A DNA stretch of 44,325 bases. It comes from Crocinitomicaceae bacterium. GTDB taxonomy: Bacteria; Bacteroidota; Bacteroidia; Flavobacteriales_D; Crocinitomicaceae. The DNA lies in the NCBI GenBank assembly GCA_022447665.1, contig JAKVAQ010000034.1, positions 19,203 through 63,527 of the forward strand, read 5' to 3'. Positions 9,188 to 17,588 of the stretch are shown piece after piece. Position numbers and translations under genes: made by a program. Numbering within the stretch: the stretch's first letter is position 1; each line of letters opens with the position of its first letter. The notes under the pieces are model-generated. The model worked only from the letters and a program-made list of their open reading frames with translations, ran no database searches and was not told the origin of the DNA.

Positions 9188-9199
9188 GAATTAGTTCAA

Positions 9200-11602
9200 A
9201 TGAATAGAAAGATTAAAAAAGTAGCAGTATTAGGTTCTGGAATTATGGGCTCAGGTATTGCTTGTCATTTAGCCAACATTGGTTGTGAGGTTTTACTTTT
9301 AGATATGGTTCCTCGAGAGCTTACAGAAAAAGAACAAGCCAAAGGACTTAGTTTAGAAGATAAAGTAGTTAGAAATAGATTGGTAAACGATTTCTTAAAA
9401 GCTTCTTTAAAATCTAAACCTTCACCGATTTACAAAAAAGAATTTGCTTCTCGAATCACCACTGGAAACTTCGACGATAACATGAAGGATATTGCATCGT
9501 GTGACTGGGTGATTGAGGTGGTCGTTGAACGCTTAGATATTAAGAAGATTATTTTTGATCAGGTAGATAAGTATAGAAAGCCCGGAACTTTAGTTTCATC
9601 GAATACTTCAGGTATTCCAATTCATATGATGCTTGAGGGGAGATCTGAAGATTTTCAGAAGCACTTCTGTGGAACTCACTTTTTTAATCCGCCGAGATAC
9701 TTGAGACTATTAGAGATTATACCTACACCTAAGACTGATCCTTCAGTTACCGATTTCTTTATGGAATACGGAGCAAGATTTTTAGGAAAAAAAACAGTTC
9801 TGTGTAAGGATACTCCGGCATTTATTGCGAACAGAGTAGGTGTGTACTCAATAATGTCCCTTTTCCATGCGGTAGAAGAGTTAGGGTTGACTGTAGAAGA
9901 AGTTGATAAACTTACAGGACCTGTATTAGGTAGACCAAAATCAGCTACGTTCAGAACGTGCGATGTTGTGGGGCTGGATACATTGGTACATGTTGCCAAT
10001 GGACTAACCGAGAATTGTCCGGATGACGAGGAGAGAGATTTATTCAAACTACCGAGCTATGTAGCGAAAATGGTTGAGAATAATTGGTTAGGTTCAAAAA
10101 CCAAACAAGGATTTTACAAGAAAGTAGTAAATGACGGTAAAAAAGAGATTTTAACGCTTGATTTAAAAACGCTCGAATACCGATCTAAACAAAAAGCTAA
10201 TTTCCCGGTATTAGCAGCAACAAAGGCTGTAGATGATTTATCGGAAAGAACAAAAATGCTTTTCTATGCGAAGGATAAAGCGGGTGAGTTCTTCAGAAAA
10301 GTTTTTTCGGGATTGTTCTCTTATGTATCGCACAGAGTTCCTGAAATATCAGATGAAATATATAAAGTTGATGATGCTCTAAAAGCAGGGTTTGGATGGG
10401 AGTTAGGACCGTTCGAAACTTGGGATGTAGTGGGCTTGGAAAAAGCCATTGCTATCATGAAAGAGCATGGAAAAGAGCCAGCAGCTTGGATTCAGGATAT
10501 GGTTTCTAAAGGACATACATCTTTCTATAAACTTGAGTATGGTTTAAAAAAGTATTACGATCAAGTTTCTGGTGAATACAAAGTTATTCCAGGAACTGAG
10601 GAACTATTGTTCTTAGATAACTTAAGAGATTCTAAGACGGTTTGGAGTAATTCTGATTGTCACTTGATTGACTTAGGTGATGGAATATTGAACCTAGAGT
10701 TCCATACGAAAATGAATACCATTGGCGGTGGAGTCTTAGCTGGAATTCAAAAAGGAATCTCGCTTGCTGAAAATGAATACAAAGGTCTTGTTATTTCCAA
10801 TACAGGACAAAATTTCTCCGCTGGTGCCAACGTAGGATTGATCTTTATGATGGCGGTGGAACAAGAGTACGACGAACTAAACTTTGCAATTAAGCAGTTC
10901 CAAGACACCATGATGCGTATTCGTTATTCATCATGTCCAGTTATCGTGGCGCCGCATAATATGGCCCTTGGAGGAGGGTGTGAAATGTCAATGCATGCTG
11001 ACAAGGTAATTGCGCACGCAGAGCTTTACATGGGTCTCGTTGAGTTTGGAGTTGGTTTGATCCCTGGAGGTGGGGGAACCAAAGAATTTGCGAAGCGGCT
11101 ATCGGATGGCTTAAAAGATGGAGATGTTAGAATTAATCGTTTCAGAGATTCTTTCTTAACCATTGGTCAAGCACAAGTTTCAACTTCGGCTTACGAGGCA
11201 TTTGATTTGGGTTATTTAAGACCTGGAATTGATGAAGTTGTGGTTGATAGAGATTATCAATTAACAAGAGCTAAAGAAGCATGTCTCTCATTATACAACG
11301 CAGGTTATACACAACCGCCTAAGCCAAAAGATATTACTGTTCTCGGTAATGAGGCTTTAGGTATTGTATATGTTGGCGCAGACTCAATGGAACATGGTAA
11401 GTACATCTCTGAGCATGATGCGTACATCTCAGAAAAATTAGGATTTGTTCTTGCGGGTGGAGATCTATCGGAACCGACGCAAGTGGACGAGCAATTCCTA
11501 CTTGATTTAGAAAGAAAAGCTTTCTTGGATCTCTGCACAAAGAAAAAGACCCTCGAAAGAATTCAAAGTATTGTTACAAAAGGGAAGATATTGAGAAATT
11601 AA
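9200..11602 (+). CDS. fadN: 3-hydroxyacyl-CoA dehydrogenase / enoyl-CoA hydratase fusion (FadN-like)
   Basis: This 800-residue bifunctional beta-oxidation enzyme has the dehydrogenase first and the hydratase second. That is the reverse of E. coli FadB/FadJ and the same order and size as Bacillus subtilis FadN. The NAD-binding loop GSGIMGSG is at residues 12-19. GTHFFNPPRYLRLLEIIPT holds the conserved catalytic His and its partner Glu. The C-terminal crotonase fold (about 490-700) shows NFSAGANVG for the oxyanion hole, then GGGCEMSMHAD and EFGVGLIPGGGG with the acidic residues of hydratases. It would convert enoyl-CoA to 3-ketoacyl-CoA in the cytoplasm, feeding the thiolase encoded downstream. 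The order fadN-fadA-fadE matches the B. subtilis operon, apart from two inserted small genes. Confidence 0.93.
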   Translation: MNRKIKKVAVLGSGIMGSGIACHLANIGCEVLLLDMVPRELTEKEQAKGLSLEDKVVRNRLVNDFLKASLKSKPSPIYKKEFASRITTGNFDDNMKDIASCDWVIEVVVERLDIKKIIFDQVDKYRKPGTLVSSNTSGIPIHMMLEGRSEDFQKHFCGTHFFNPPRYLRLLEIIPTPKTDPSVTDFFMEYGARFLGKKTVLCKDTPAFIANRVGVYSIMSLFHAVEELGLTVEEVDKLTGPVLGRPKSATFRTCDVVGLDTLVHVANGLTENCPDDEERDLFKLPSYVAKMVENNWLGSKTKQGFYKKVVNDGKKEILTLDLKTLEYRSKQKANFPVLAATKAVDDLSERTKMLFYAKDKAGEFFRKVFSGLFSYVSHRVPEISDEIYKVDDALKAGFGWELGPFETWDVVGLEKAIAIMKEHGKEPAAWIQDMVSKGHTSFYKLEYGLKKYYDQVSGEYKVIPGTEELLFLDNLRDSKTVWSNSDCHLIDLGDGILNLEFHTKMNTIGGGVLAGIQKGISLAENEYKGLVISNTGQNFSAGANVGLIFMMAVEQEYDELNFAIKQFQDTMMRIRYSSCPVIVAPHNMALGGGCEMSMHADKVIAHAELYMGLVEFGVGLIPGGGGTKEFAKRLSDGLKDGDVRINRFRDSFLTIGQAQVSTSAYEAFDLGYLRPGIDEVVVDRDYQLTRAKEACLSLYNAGYTQPPKPKDITVLGNEALGIVYVGADSMEHGKYISEHDAYISEKLGFVLAGGDLSEPTQVDEQFLLDLERKAFLDLCTKKKTLERIQSIVTKGKILRN

Positions 11603-11615
11603 GAATTAAGATGAA

Positions 11616-11625
11616 AGATTCAAGA
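11616..11625 (+). repeat. Left arm of short inverted repeat flanking the four-helix-bundle gene
   Basis: AGATTCAAGA here is the exact reverse complement of TCTTGAATCT at 12006-12015. The two arms bracket the four-helix-bundle gene. A related sequence, CTTGATTCTTGAG, lies at 11986-11998 just after that gene's stop. Confidence 0.45.
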
Positions 11626-11635
11626 AACTAGACAG

Positions 11636-11983
11636 ATGCATAACTTTAAAGAACTGAACATATGGAAAAAGTCCAAAGATTTATCGAAAGATATATTTCA
11701 GATGACCTCAAATTTCCCATCTGAGCATAAGTTTGGATTGAGCAGTCAATTAAACAGATGTGCAGTGTCAGTGCCTTCCAATATTGCAGAAAGATCAAGT
11801 CGAGATTCTCAAAAGGATTTTGCTAGGTTTCTTCAAATTTCGCTGGGTTCTGCCTTTGAATTAGAAACTCAATTGATAATTGCCGGCGAAATTGAATTAA
11901 TTAATTCCAAAGAATTAGAAAATTTATTAGAAAGAACGACAGAGATCCAACGGATGATTCATGGATTTAAGTCTAAATTATAA
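11636..11983 (+). CDS. Four-helix-bundle protein (S23 / 23S rRNA intervening-sequence family)
   Basis: The protein has 115 residues and the family hallmarks: start FKELNIWKKSKDLSKDIF, centre FGLSSQLNRCAVSVPSNIAE, then ARFLQISLGSAFELETQL. The family was first noticed inside 23S rRNA intervening sequences and is scattered through Bacteroidota genomes as stand-alone genes. The structure is a four-helix bundle related to the Avd accessory protein of diversity-generating retroelements; no enzymatic activity is established. It sits between fadN and fadA, which are directly adjacent in the Bacillus operon. Short inverted repeats at 11616 and 12006 flank it. It reads as a later insertion in the operon, possibly a minimal mobile element. 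No reverse transcriptase or variable repeat was seen nearby. Confidence 0.88.
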   Translation: MHNFKELNIWKKSKDLSKDIFQMTSNFPSEHKFGLSSQLNRCAVSVPSNIAERSSRDSQKDFARFLQISLGSAFELETQLIIAGEIELINSKELENLLERTTEIQRMIHGFKSKL

Positions 11984-12005
11984 TACTTGATTCTTGAGAA
12001 ATGGC

Positions 12006-12015
12006 TCTTGAATCT
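12006..12015 (+). repeat. Right arm of short inverted repeat flanking the four-helix-bundle gene
   Basis: TCTTGAATCT is the exact reverse complement of 11616-11625. It lies between an in-frame upstream ATG (12001) and the likely true fadA start (12031). Translation of this repeat would therefore give a non-native N-terminal extension. Confidence 0.45.
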
Positions 12016-12030
12016 AAAACTTTAACTAAA

Positions 12031-13209
12031 ATGAAAACAGCCTATATAGTAAAAGCATATAGAACAGCAGTCGGAAAGGCGAAGAAGGGTGGATTTAGAT
12101 TTGCCCGTCCTGATGATCTTGCTGCAGATGTTATAAAGAAAATTATGAGCGAGGTTCCAAACTTGGAGCCGGGACAAATAGATGATGTTATTGTTGGTAA
12201 TGCAATGCCAGAGGCAGAGCAGGGACTTAACGTTGGACGTTTTATCTCGTTAATGGGATTAGATACAAATAAGGTTCCAGGAATGACCGTGAATCGTTAC
12301 TGCTCTTCAGGAATTGAAACAATGGCATTGGCAAAAGCTAAAATAGAAGCTGGCCTTGCAGATGTTGTAATTGCTGGAGGTACAGAATCTATGTCAGCTA
12401 TTGCCATGGGAGGTTGGAGAGTTGTTCCAAACGCAAAAGTCTCTAAAGAACATGCTGATTGGTACTGGGGTATGGGGAATACCGCTGAAGCAGTTGCTGA
12501 GAAGTACGGGGTATCTCGTGAAGACCAAGATGAGTTTGCATATAATTCTCATATGAAGGCTTTAGCAGCACAGGCTGAAGGAAGATTCAAAGATGATATT
12601 GTTCCTATTGAAATGTCTGAAGTTTATGTGGATGCTAACGGTAAAAGAGCGGAGAAGAAGTATGTTGTAGATGCTGATGAAGGACCAAGAAAAGGTACGA
12701 CTGTAGAGGCGCTTTCAAATTTGAAGCCAGTATTCATGAATGGCGGAACCGTTACTGCCGGTAACGCTTCTCAAATGTCAGATGGTGCCGCTTTCTGCTT
12801 GATGATGTCAGAAGAGATGGTGAAGAAATTAAATCTTGAGCCTATTGCTAGACTAATTTCATATAAAGTGGTTGGTGTAGAACCAAGAATTATGGGAATT
12901 GGCCCCGTAGATGCTATTCCAGGCGCTATTGAAATGGCCGGTTTAAAGTTAAACGACATTAACTTATTTGAATTGAATGAAGCCTTTGCTTCACAATCAT
13001 TGGCGGTAATTCGAGAAGCCGGACTTAATCCAGATATCGTTAACGTAAATGGTGGAGCAATTTCGTTAGGTCACCCATTAGGATGCACAGGAGCTAAACT
13101 TTCTGTTCAAATAATTAATGAATTGAAAAGAAGAAACCAAAAATACGGAGTGGTAACCATGTGTGTTGGTACAGGACAAGGAGCTGCAGGAGTATTAGAG
13201 ATATTGTAA
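12031..13209 (+). CDS. fadA: Acetyl-CoA C-acyltransferase (3-ketoacyl-CoA thiolase)
   Basis: This thiolase cleaves 3-ketoacyl-CoA with CoA in the last step of beta-oxidation. From ATG 12031 it has 392 residues, with the nucleophile Cys91 in NRYCSSG, His348 in GHPLG and the acid/base Cys378 in CVGTGQGA. GGTESMS and NEAFASQ are the usual thiolase motifs. An in-frame ATG at 12001 would add ten residues (MALESKTLTK) encoded by the inverted-repeat flank of the preceding insertion. The family's usual length and active-site numbering favour 12031. It ends directly against the GNAT gene start and belongs to the fad operon. Confidence 0.93.
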   Translation: MKTAYIVKAYRTAVGKAKKGGFRFARPDDLAADVIKKIMSEVPNLEPGQIDDVIVGNAMPEAEQGLNVGRFISLMGLDTNKVPGMTVNRYCSSGIETMALAKAKIEAGLADVVIAGGTESMSAIAMGGWRVVPNAKVSKEHADWYWGMGNTAEAVAEKYGVSREDQDEFAYNSHMKALAAQAEGRFKDDIVPIEMSEVYVDANGKRAEKKYVVDADEGPRKGTTVEALSNLKPVFMNGGTVTAGNASQMSDGAAFCLMMSEEMVKKLNLEPIARLISYKVVGVEPRIMGIGPVDAIPGAIEMAGLKLNDINLFELNEAFASQSLAVIREAGLNPDIVNVNGGAISLGHPLGCTGAKLSVQIINELKRRNQKYGVVTMCVGTGQGAAGVLEIL

Positions 13210-13659
13210 ATGAGTGAATTGATTGAAATAAAACAACTCGAAACGGATGCGATTAAAGGTCTTCGTTATGAAGTACTTTGGCCGCATAAGAATTCAGTTG
13301 AAGAATGTACAATTGACCCCGATAATGAAAATTCTACATTTCACATTGGAGCTACGATCGAAGAAGAGGTAGTGGGTACGAGTACATTGATTGTTGATAT
13401 CAATCCAAAGTTTGAGGAGCAAAATCAATATAGGCTAAGAGCCATGGCAACCTCTCCTAAAATAAGAGGGACTAGAACTGGAGTAGCCATTGTGAATCGA
13501 GCGATTGATGAATTAAGAAAAAGAGACGTGAAGTTATTATGGTGTGATGCACGATTAATAGCAACGGGTTTCTACGAAAAATTAGGATTTAAAGTTAAAG
13601 GAGATGTTTATGAAGTGCCGAATATAGGTCCTCATAAACTTATGTATAAAGAGTTATAA
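13210..13659 (+). CDS. GNAT family N-acetyltransferase
   Basis: The protein has 149 residues. The GNAT core is visible as YRLRAMATSPKIRGTRTG, corresponding to the acetyl-CoA-binding R/Q-x-x-G-x-G/A segment, followed by LLWCDARLIATGFYEKLGF, the typical beta-strand and final helix region. The substrate cannot be told. The ATG follows the fadA stop with no gap and fadE begins just after its own stop, so it is translationally linked to the beta-oxidation genes. Whether it acts on an acyl-CoA pathway protein or metabolite is unknown; its position may only reflect operon shuffling. Confidence 0.85.
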   Translation: MSELIEIKQLETDAIKGLRYEVLWPHKNSVEECTIDPDNENSTFHIGATIEEEVVGTSTLIVDINPKFEEQNQYRLRAMATSPKIRGTRTGVAIVNRAIDELRKRDVKLLWCDARLIATGFYEKLGFKVKGDVYEVPNIGPHKLMYKEL

Positions 13660-13668
13660 TTGGAAAAA

Positions 13669-15474
13669 ATGGAAGAAAGAAAAGCAATTAAAGGTGGCGA
13701 GTTTTTAATTCGTGAGTCATTCGCCTCAGAAATTTACACGCCAGAAGATTACAATGAAGAGCAGAGCATGATTGCTAGAACGTGTTTGGATTTTATTCGA
13801 CAAGAAGTGGAACCACACCTTGATAGAATTGATTCGATGGAAGAAGGATTAATGGAGTCTCTTCTAGTAAAAGCCGGAGAATTAGGAATGTTGAGCATGT
13901 CTATCCCAGCTGAATTGGGAGGAATGGGAGTAGACTTTCCAACTTCTATGTTGGCGACAGAATATACAGGTAGAGGACACTCGTTCTCTGTAGCGTATGG
14001 CGCCCATACCGGTATAGGTACACTTCCAATTTTATATTACGGAACTGAAGAACAAAAGCAAAAATACATTCCTAAACTTGGAACAGGTGAATGGAAAGCA
14101 GCTTATTGTTTAACTGAGCCTAGCTCAGGTTCTGATGCGAATTCAGGAAAAACAAAAGCTGTACTTAGCGATGATGGTAAAACATATACTATTAATGGTC
14201 AAAAGATGTGGATCACGAACGGCGGTTTCGCTGATGTGTTTACAGTATTTGCTAAAATCGGTGACGACGAGAAATTAACAGGATTCATTGTTGACGCGGA
14301 TACTGAAGGAATTTCCTTAAACCCAGAAGAAAAGAAGATGGGGATTAAAGGTTCATCAACGCGTCAGGTTTTCTTCAATAACGTAGTTATTCCTGCTGAG
14401 AATTTATTAGGCGAAAGAGAAGGTGGATTTAAGATTGCGTTGAACATTCTGAATATAGGTCGTATTAAGCTAGCGGCTGGTGTTTTAGGAGGTTCTAAAG
14501 AGGTAATCAATCATTCTGTTAAATATGCAAATGAGCGTGAGCAGTTTGGAAGACCAATTTCTAAATACGGTGCGATTCGTCATAAAATGGCGGAGCAAGT
14601 AATTAGAACATTTGCGCTAGAGGCAGCTACCTATAGATGTGCATTTGACATTGATAATGCGATTAAAGCATTGGTTGATGACGGAATGGACAAGCAAGCT
14701 GCAACACTTAAAGGAATCGAGGAATTCGCTGCTGAGTGTGCGATGTTAAAAGTAATAGGTTCTGAGGTGTTGGATTATTGCGTTGATGAGGGAGTTCAAA
14801 TTCATGGTGGAATGGGATTCTCGGCAGAAAGTCAAGTTGAGAGAGCTTATCGTGATGCTCGTATTAACAGAATATTTGAAGGAACAAATGAAATCAACCG
14901 AATGTTGACGGTAGATATGATTTTGAAAAAAGCAATGAAAGGGGAGCTTGATTTAATGGGTCCTGCTATGGCTGTAGCTGGAGAGTTAATGAGCATTCCT
15001 GATTTCGAGGATCCATCAGATGAGTTATTTGCGGAAGAGAAGAAGGTAATTGCGAACTTCAAAAAAGCATTATTAATGGTAGCTGGAACGGCTGCACAGA
15101 AATTAATGATGGAGCTTGCTAAGCAGCAAGAAATCTTAATGAACGTGGCTGACATTTGTAATGAGATCTATGTTGCTGAATCTTTACTATTGAGAGTAGA
15201 GAAAATGGTAGATAAGAAAGGTGAAGAAGCAGCTGGAGTTTACATCGCTATTGCAAAGACTTATTTATTTGACGCTGCGGATAAAATCTCGAAAAGTGGT
15301 AAAGACGCGTTAATGGCGTTCGTAACGGATGATGAGTTAAGAATGATGTTAATGGGATTACGTCGATTTACTAAAGTTCAGCCGTTTAATACAAAAGACG
15401 CAAGACAAATGATTGCGCAGCAGTTAATTGAGAAAAATGAATACTGCTTCTCAGATGCTGTAAATCAGTTCTAG
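13669..15474 (+). CDS. fadE: Acyl-CoA dehydrogenase (FadE-like, long form)
   Basis: This 602-residue FAD enzyme performs the first step of beta-oxidation, acyl-CoA to trans-2-enoyl-CoA. The dehydrogenase core covers about residues 30-420, with AAYCLTEPSSGSDA and GQKMWITNGG (FAD/substrate loops), EREQFGRPISKYGAIRHKMA, and RINRIFEGTNEINR, which carries the conserved catalytic Glu region. A C-terminal extension of about 170 residues is typical of the 590-600 residue class to which B. subtilis FadE belongs. A TTG at 13660 lies in frame directly after the GNAT stop; ATG 13669 is preferred. Last gene of the operon, it is followed by a strong terminator. The electron acceptor (presumably ETF) is not encoded here. 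Confidence 0.93.
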   Translation: MEERKAIKGGEFLIRESFASEIYTPEDYNEEQSMIARTCLDFIRQEVEPHLDRIDSMEEGLMESLLVKAGELGMLSMSIPAELGGMGVDFPTSMLATEYTGRGHSFSVAYGAHTGIGTLPILYYGTEEQKQKYIPKLGTGEWKAAYCLTEPSSGSDANSGKTKAVLSDDGKTYTINGQKMWITNGGFADVFTVFAKIGDDEKLTGFIVDADTEGISLNPEEKKMGIKGSSTRQVFFNNVVIPAENLLGEREGGFKIALNILNIGRIKLAAGVLGGSKEVINHSVKYANEREQFGRPISKYGAIRHKMAEQVIRTFALEAATYRCAFDIDNAIKALVDDGMDKQAATLKGIEEFAAECAMLKVIGSEVLDYCVDEGVQIHGGMGFSAESQVERAYRDARINRIFEGTNEINRMLTVDMILKKAMKGELDLMGPAMAVAGELMSIPDFEDPSDELFAEEKKVIANFKKALLMVAGTAAQKLMMELAKQQEILMNVADICNEIYVAESLLLRVEKMVDKKGEEAAGVYIAIAKTYLFDAADKISKSGKDALMAFVTDDELRMMLMGLRRFTKVQPFNTKDARQMIAQQLIEKNEYCFSDAVNQF

Positions 15475-15493
15475 ATATATTTTTAAGTGGAGT

Positions 15494-15527
15494 AAAAAAG
15501 CGTAGGAGACTTCTTCTGCGCTTTTTT
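15494..15527. terminator. Bidirectional rho-independent terminator between fadE and the sensor kinase
   Basis: AAAAAAGCG, then a 6-bp inner stem with a 4-base loop, then CGCTTTTTT form one continuous hairpin of about 15 pairs with a T tract on both strands. It lies 19 bases after the fadE stop and 3 bases after the convergent kinase stop, so it should serve both. Confidence 0.85.
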
Positions 15528-15530
15528 CAT

Positions 15531-16742
15531 TTATAAATGATAAAGCTTAAAGGAATAAGATACTCCTTTAGGTGTTGTGAGTAATTTCCGCTCACCATTT
15601 AATTGCTCCGTCAATAACTCTATCAATTCACTACCAAATCCTTTCTTAAGATTGTCTTGGATTCCAATTCCATCGTCTGTATAGGAAAGTTCAAATTCTT
15701 TGGTGTTTTTGTTTTTGAAATGAATCTTAATCTTGCCTTCAATGCTGTTGTTATATCCGTGTTTCAATGAGTTGCTCACCAATTCGTTAATGATTAACCC
15801 TACAGGTACAATGGTCTTTAAGTTCAATCCCTTGAGTTCAGAATCTACTTTGTAGTCAATTCTCAGGTCTTGTCCATAAATTCTGTTCAATTCAGTGCAG
15901 AGATCTAGCGTATAACCTTCAATTTTAATCTGCGCTATATCATCTTGTTGATAAAGCTTTTCATGAATTAATGCCATTGACATAATCCGATTGATGGCTT
16001 CCTCAAAATAGCGTTCAACGTGCGGTTCATTCTTTTCGCTAACTTGGAGACGAAGTAGACTTACAATTATCTGAAGATTGTTTTTGACTCTATGATGAAC
16101 TTCTTTAAGTAGAGTGATATTTTCATTGTTCTTTTCTTCAATCAATGTATTCTTCTCTGAAAGTTCGGCATTCACTTCTCTAACATTTGTAAGCGCAATT
16201 TCTTGGAATCGAATGAATTCATAAAGTATTGTAGAGATGATAATGACGGCCAGTAAAATCTCGGCATAAGCGCCTACTTGTTCTTCAAAAGTAAAAGGTT
16301 GCAGCACTTCAATATGGGTATTCAAAGAGAAGAATACGAAAAGTCCCATGCCAATTCCGTTTAATGATAAAACAAAAAGTCCAAATCTTTTACCATAGCC
16401 AATAAAGCCTATGAATGAACACAATATCATCCATAAAAAGTCTACATAGTGTGGCGTGGTAAGTGAAAAATGACAGGCTAGATTTGCTAAAATTGAGCCG
16501 CTTAAAGCATAAAATATAAATACAAAGCGGTGTTTTTGAACTGTGTATAGATAGACTAAAACGGTTGCCGATATTATAAACGCAATAAAATAAGCTATCC
16601 AAGCAAAGAAATCTGAATTCCAAAAAGCTATTGTAAGAGCTCCAAATACCGCGGCAAAAAGCATGGATAGCCTCTTAACCATGCGTAGTTTCGCAAATTC
16701 AATAATTGAACTCTCGTACTCTGAAGAGAAAAACTTTAACAT
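15531..16742 (-). CDS. Membrane sensor histidine kinase, HisKA_2 type
   Basis: This 403-residue kinase has an N-terminal half of about six membrane segments (residues 25-180) with no recognised sensor domain. A short coiled coil (ELSEKNTLIEEKNNEN) leads to the phosphoacceptor box KEVHHRVKNNLQIIVSLLRL (His216/217), typical of HisKA_2 kinases. The ATPase domain shows NELVSNSLKHG (N box), YTDDGIGI (G1) and KGFGSELIELL (G2). No response regulator gene is adjacent, so it is an orphan whose partner must be elsewhere. Its ATG overlaps the amn stop as TAATG, implying translational coupling to AMP nucleosidase. The signal sensed is unknown. Confidence 0.9.
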   Translation of the reverse strand: MLKFFSSEYESSIIEFAKLRMVKRLSMLFAAVFGALTIAFWNSDFFAWIAYFIAFIISATVLVYLYTVQKHRFVFIFYALSGSILANLACHFSLTTPHYVDFLWMILCSFIGFIGYGKRFGLFVLSLNGIGMGLFVFFSLNTHIEVLQPFTFEEQVGAYAEILLAVIIISTILYEFIRFQEIALTNVREVNAELSEKNTLIEEKNNENITLLKEVHHRVKNNLQIIVSLLRLQVSEKNEPHVERYFEEAINRIMSMALIHEKLYQQDDIAQIKIEGYTLDLCTELNRIYGQDLRIDYKVDSELKGLNLKTIVPVGLIINELVSNSLKHGYNNSIEGKIKIHFKNKNTKEFELSYTDDGIGIQDNLKKGFGSELIELLTEQLNGERKLLTTPKGVSYSFKLYHL

Positions 16743-17527
16743 TATTCCTCACTATAAGGGAACCTCAAATGTTTCACAGAAGTACCATTATTCTTAATTT
16801 CCTCTAAAGATTTAATCCCAATTTCAATATGATCTTGCACATAAGTTCTTGAAACGGCGGCATCACTTATACTCGTTTTAATTCCTTCAGCAATCATTGG
16901 TTGATCAGAAACTAAAAGCAGTGCCCCAGTTGGTATTTTATTGGCAAATCCTGTAACGAAGAGCGTTGCAGTTTCCATGTCAATAGCCATAGCGCGAGTT
17001 TTTCTTAAGTAGTCTTTAAAGGTCTCGTCATGTTCCCAAACTCTTCTATTTGTTGTGTACACTGTACCGGTCCAATAATCACGCTGAAATTCTCTAATTG
17101 AGGTAGACACTGCTCTTTGTAAAGTAAAGGCAGGTAAAGCAGGAATTTCAGGAGGAAAATAATCGTTAGAAGTACCTTCTCCTCTAATGGCTGCAATTGG
17201 TAAGATTAAATCTCCAATGGCTGTTTTCTTTTTTAAACCACCACATTTTCCCAAAAACAAGCAAGCCTTGGGGTTTACCGCACTTAAAAGGTCCATTATA
17301 GTAGCAGCATTTGCGCTTCCCATAGTGAAATTGATAAAGGTAATTCTGTTGTGCGTTGCATTCGGCATGGCCTTATCAGTGCCTTGAATTTTAGCTCCTG
17401 TAAGTTCACAGAACTTCTCTAAGTAGCTATTAAAGTTTGTAAGAAGAATGTATTCACCAAACTCCTCTAAAGGTGTTCCGGTATAGCGGGTTAGCCAATC
17501 TTTTACGATATCTGATTTTGAGACCAT
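16742..17527 (-). CDS. amn: AMP nucleosidase
   Basis: This 261-residue protein of the nucleoside phosphorylase fold has FTMGSANAATIMDLLSAVNP, LFLGKCGGLKKKTAIGDLI, and AIDMETATLFVTGF with the purine/ribose-binding Met-Glu. It matches the short AMP nucleosidase form common in Bacteroidota, which lacks the N-terminal regulatory domain of E. coli Amn. It would hydrolyse AMP to adenine and ribose-5-phosphate in the cytoplasm. Paralogous nucleoside phosphorylases are the main alternative. It is followed, with a 1-base overlap, by the sensor kinase gene. Confidence 0.88.
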   Translation of the reverse strand: MVSKSDIVKDWLTRYTGTPLEEFGEYILLTNFNSYLEKFCELTGAKIQGTDKAMPNATHNRITFINFTMGSANAATIMDLLSAVNPKACLFLGKCGGLKKKTAIGDLILPIAAIRGEGTSNDYFPPEIPALPAFTLQRAVSTSIREFQRDYWTGTVYTTNRRVWEHDETFKDYLRKTRAMAIDMETATLFVTGFANKIPTGALLLVSDQPMIAEGIKTSISDAAVSRTYVQDHIEIGIKSLEEIKNNGTSVKHLRFPYSEE

Positions 17528-17588
17528 GTAATCAATAGAATTTAGTCTAAACTAATCATTTAAAAACGAAACATAAAAGAATCTATGC

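Noticed and set aside
11636-11983. Possibility that the four-helix-bundle gene marks a diversity-generating retroelement (Avd).
   Set aside because: No reverse transcriptase, template repeat or variable repeat was seen within the window; the gene matches the simple IVS-family form.
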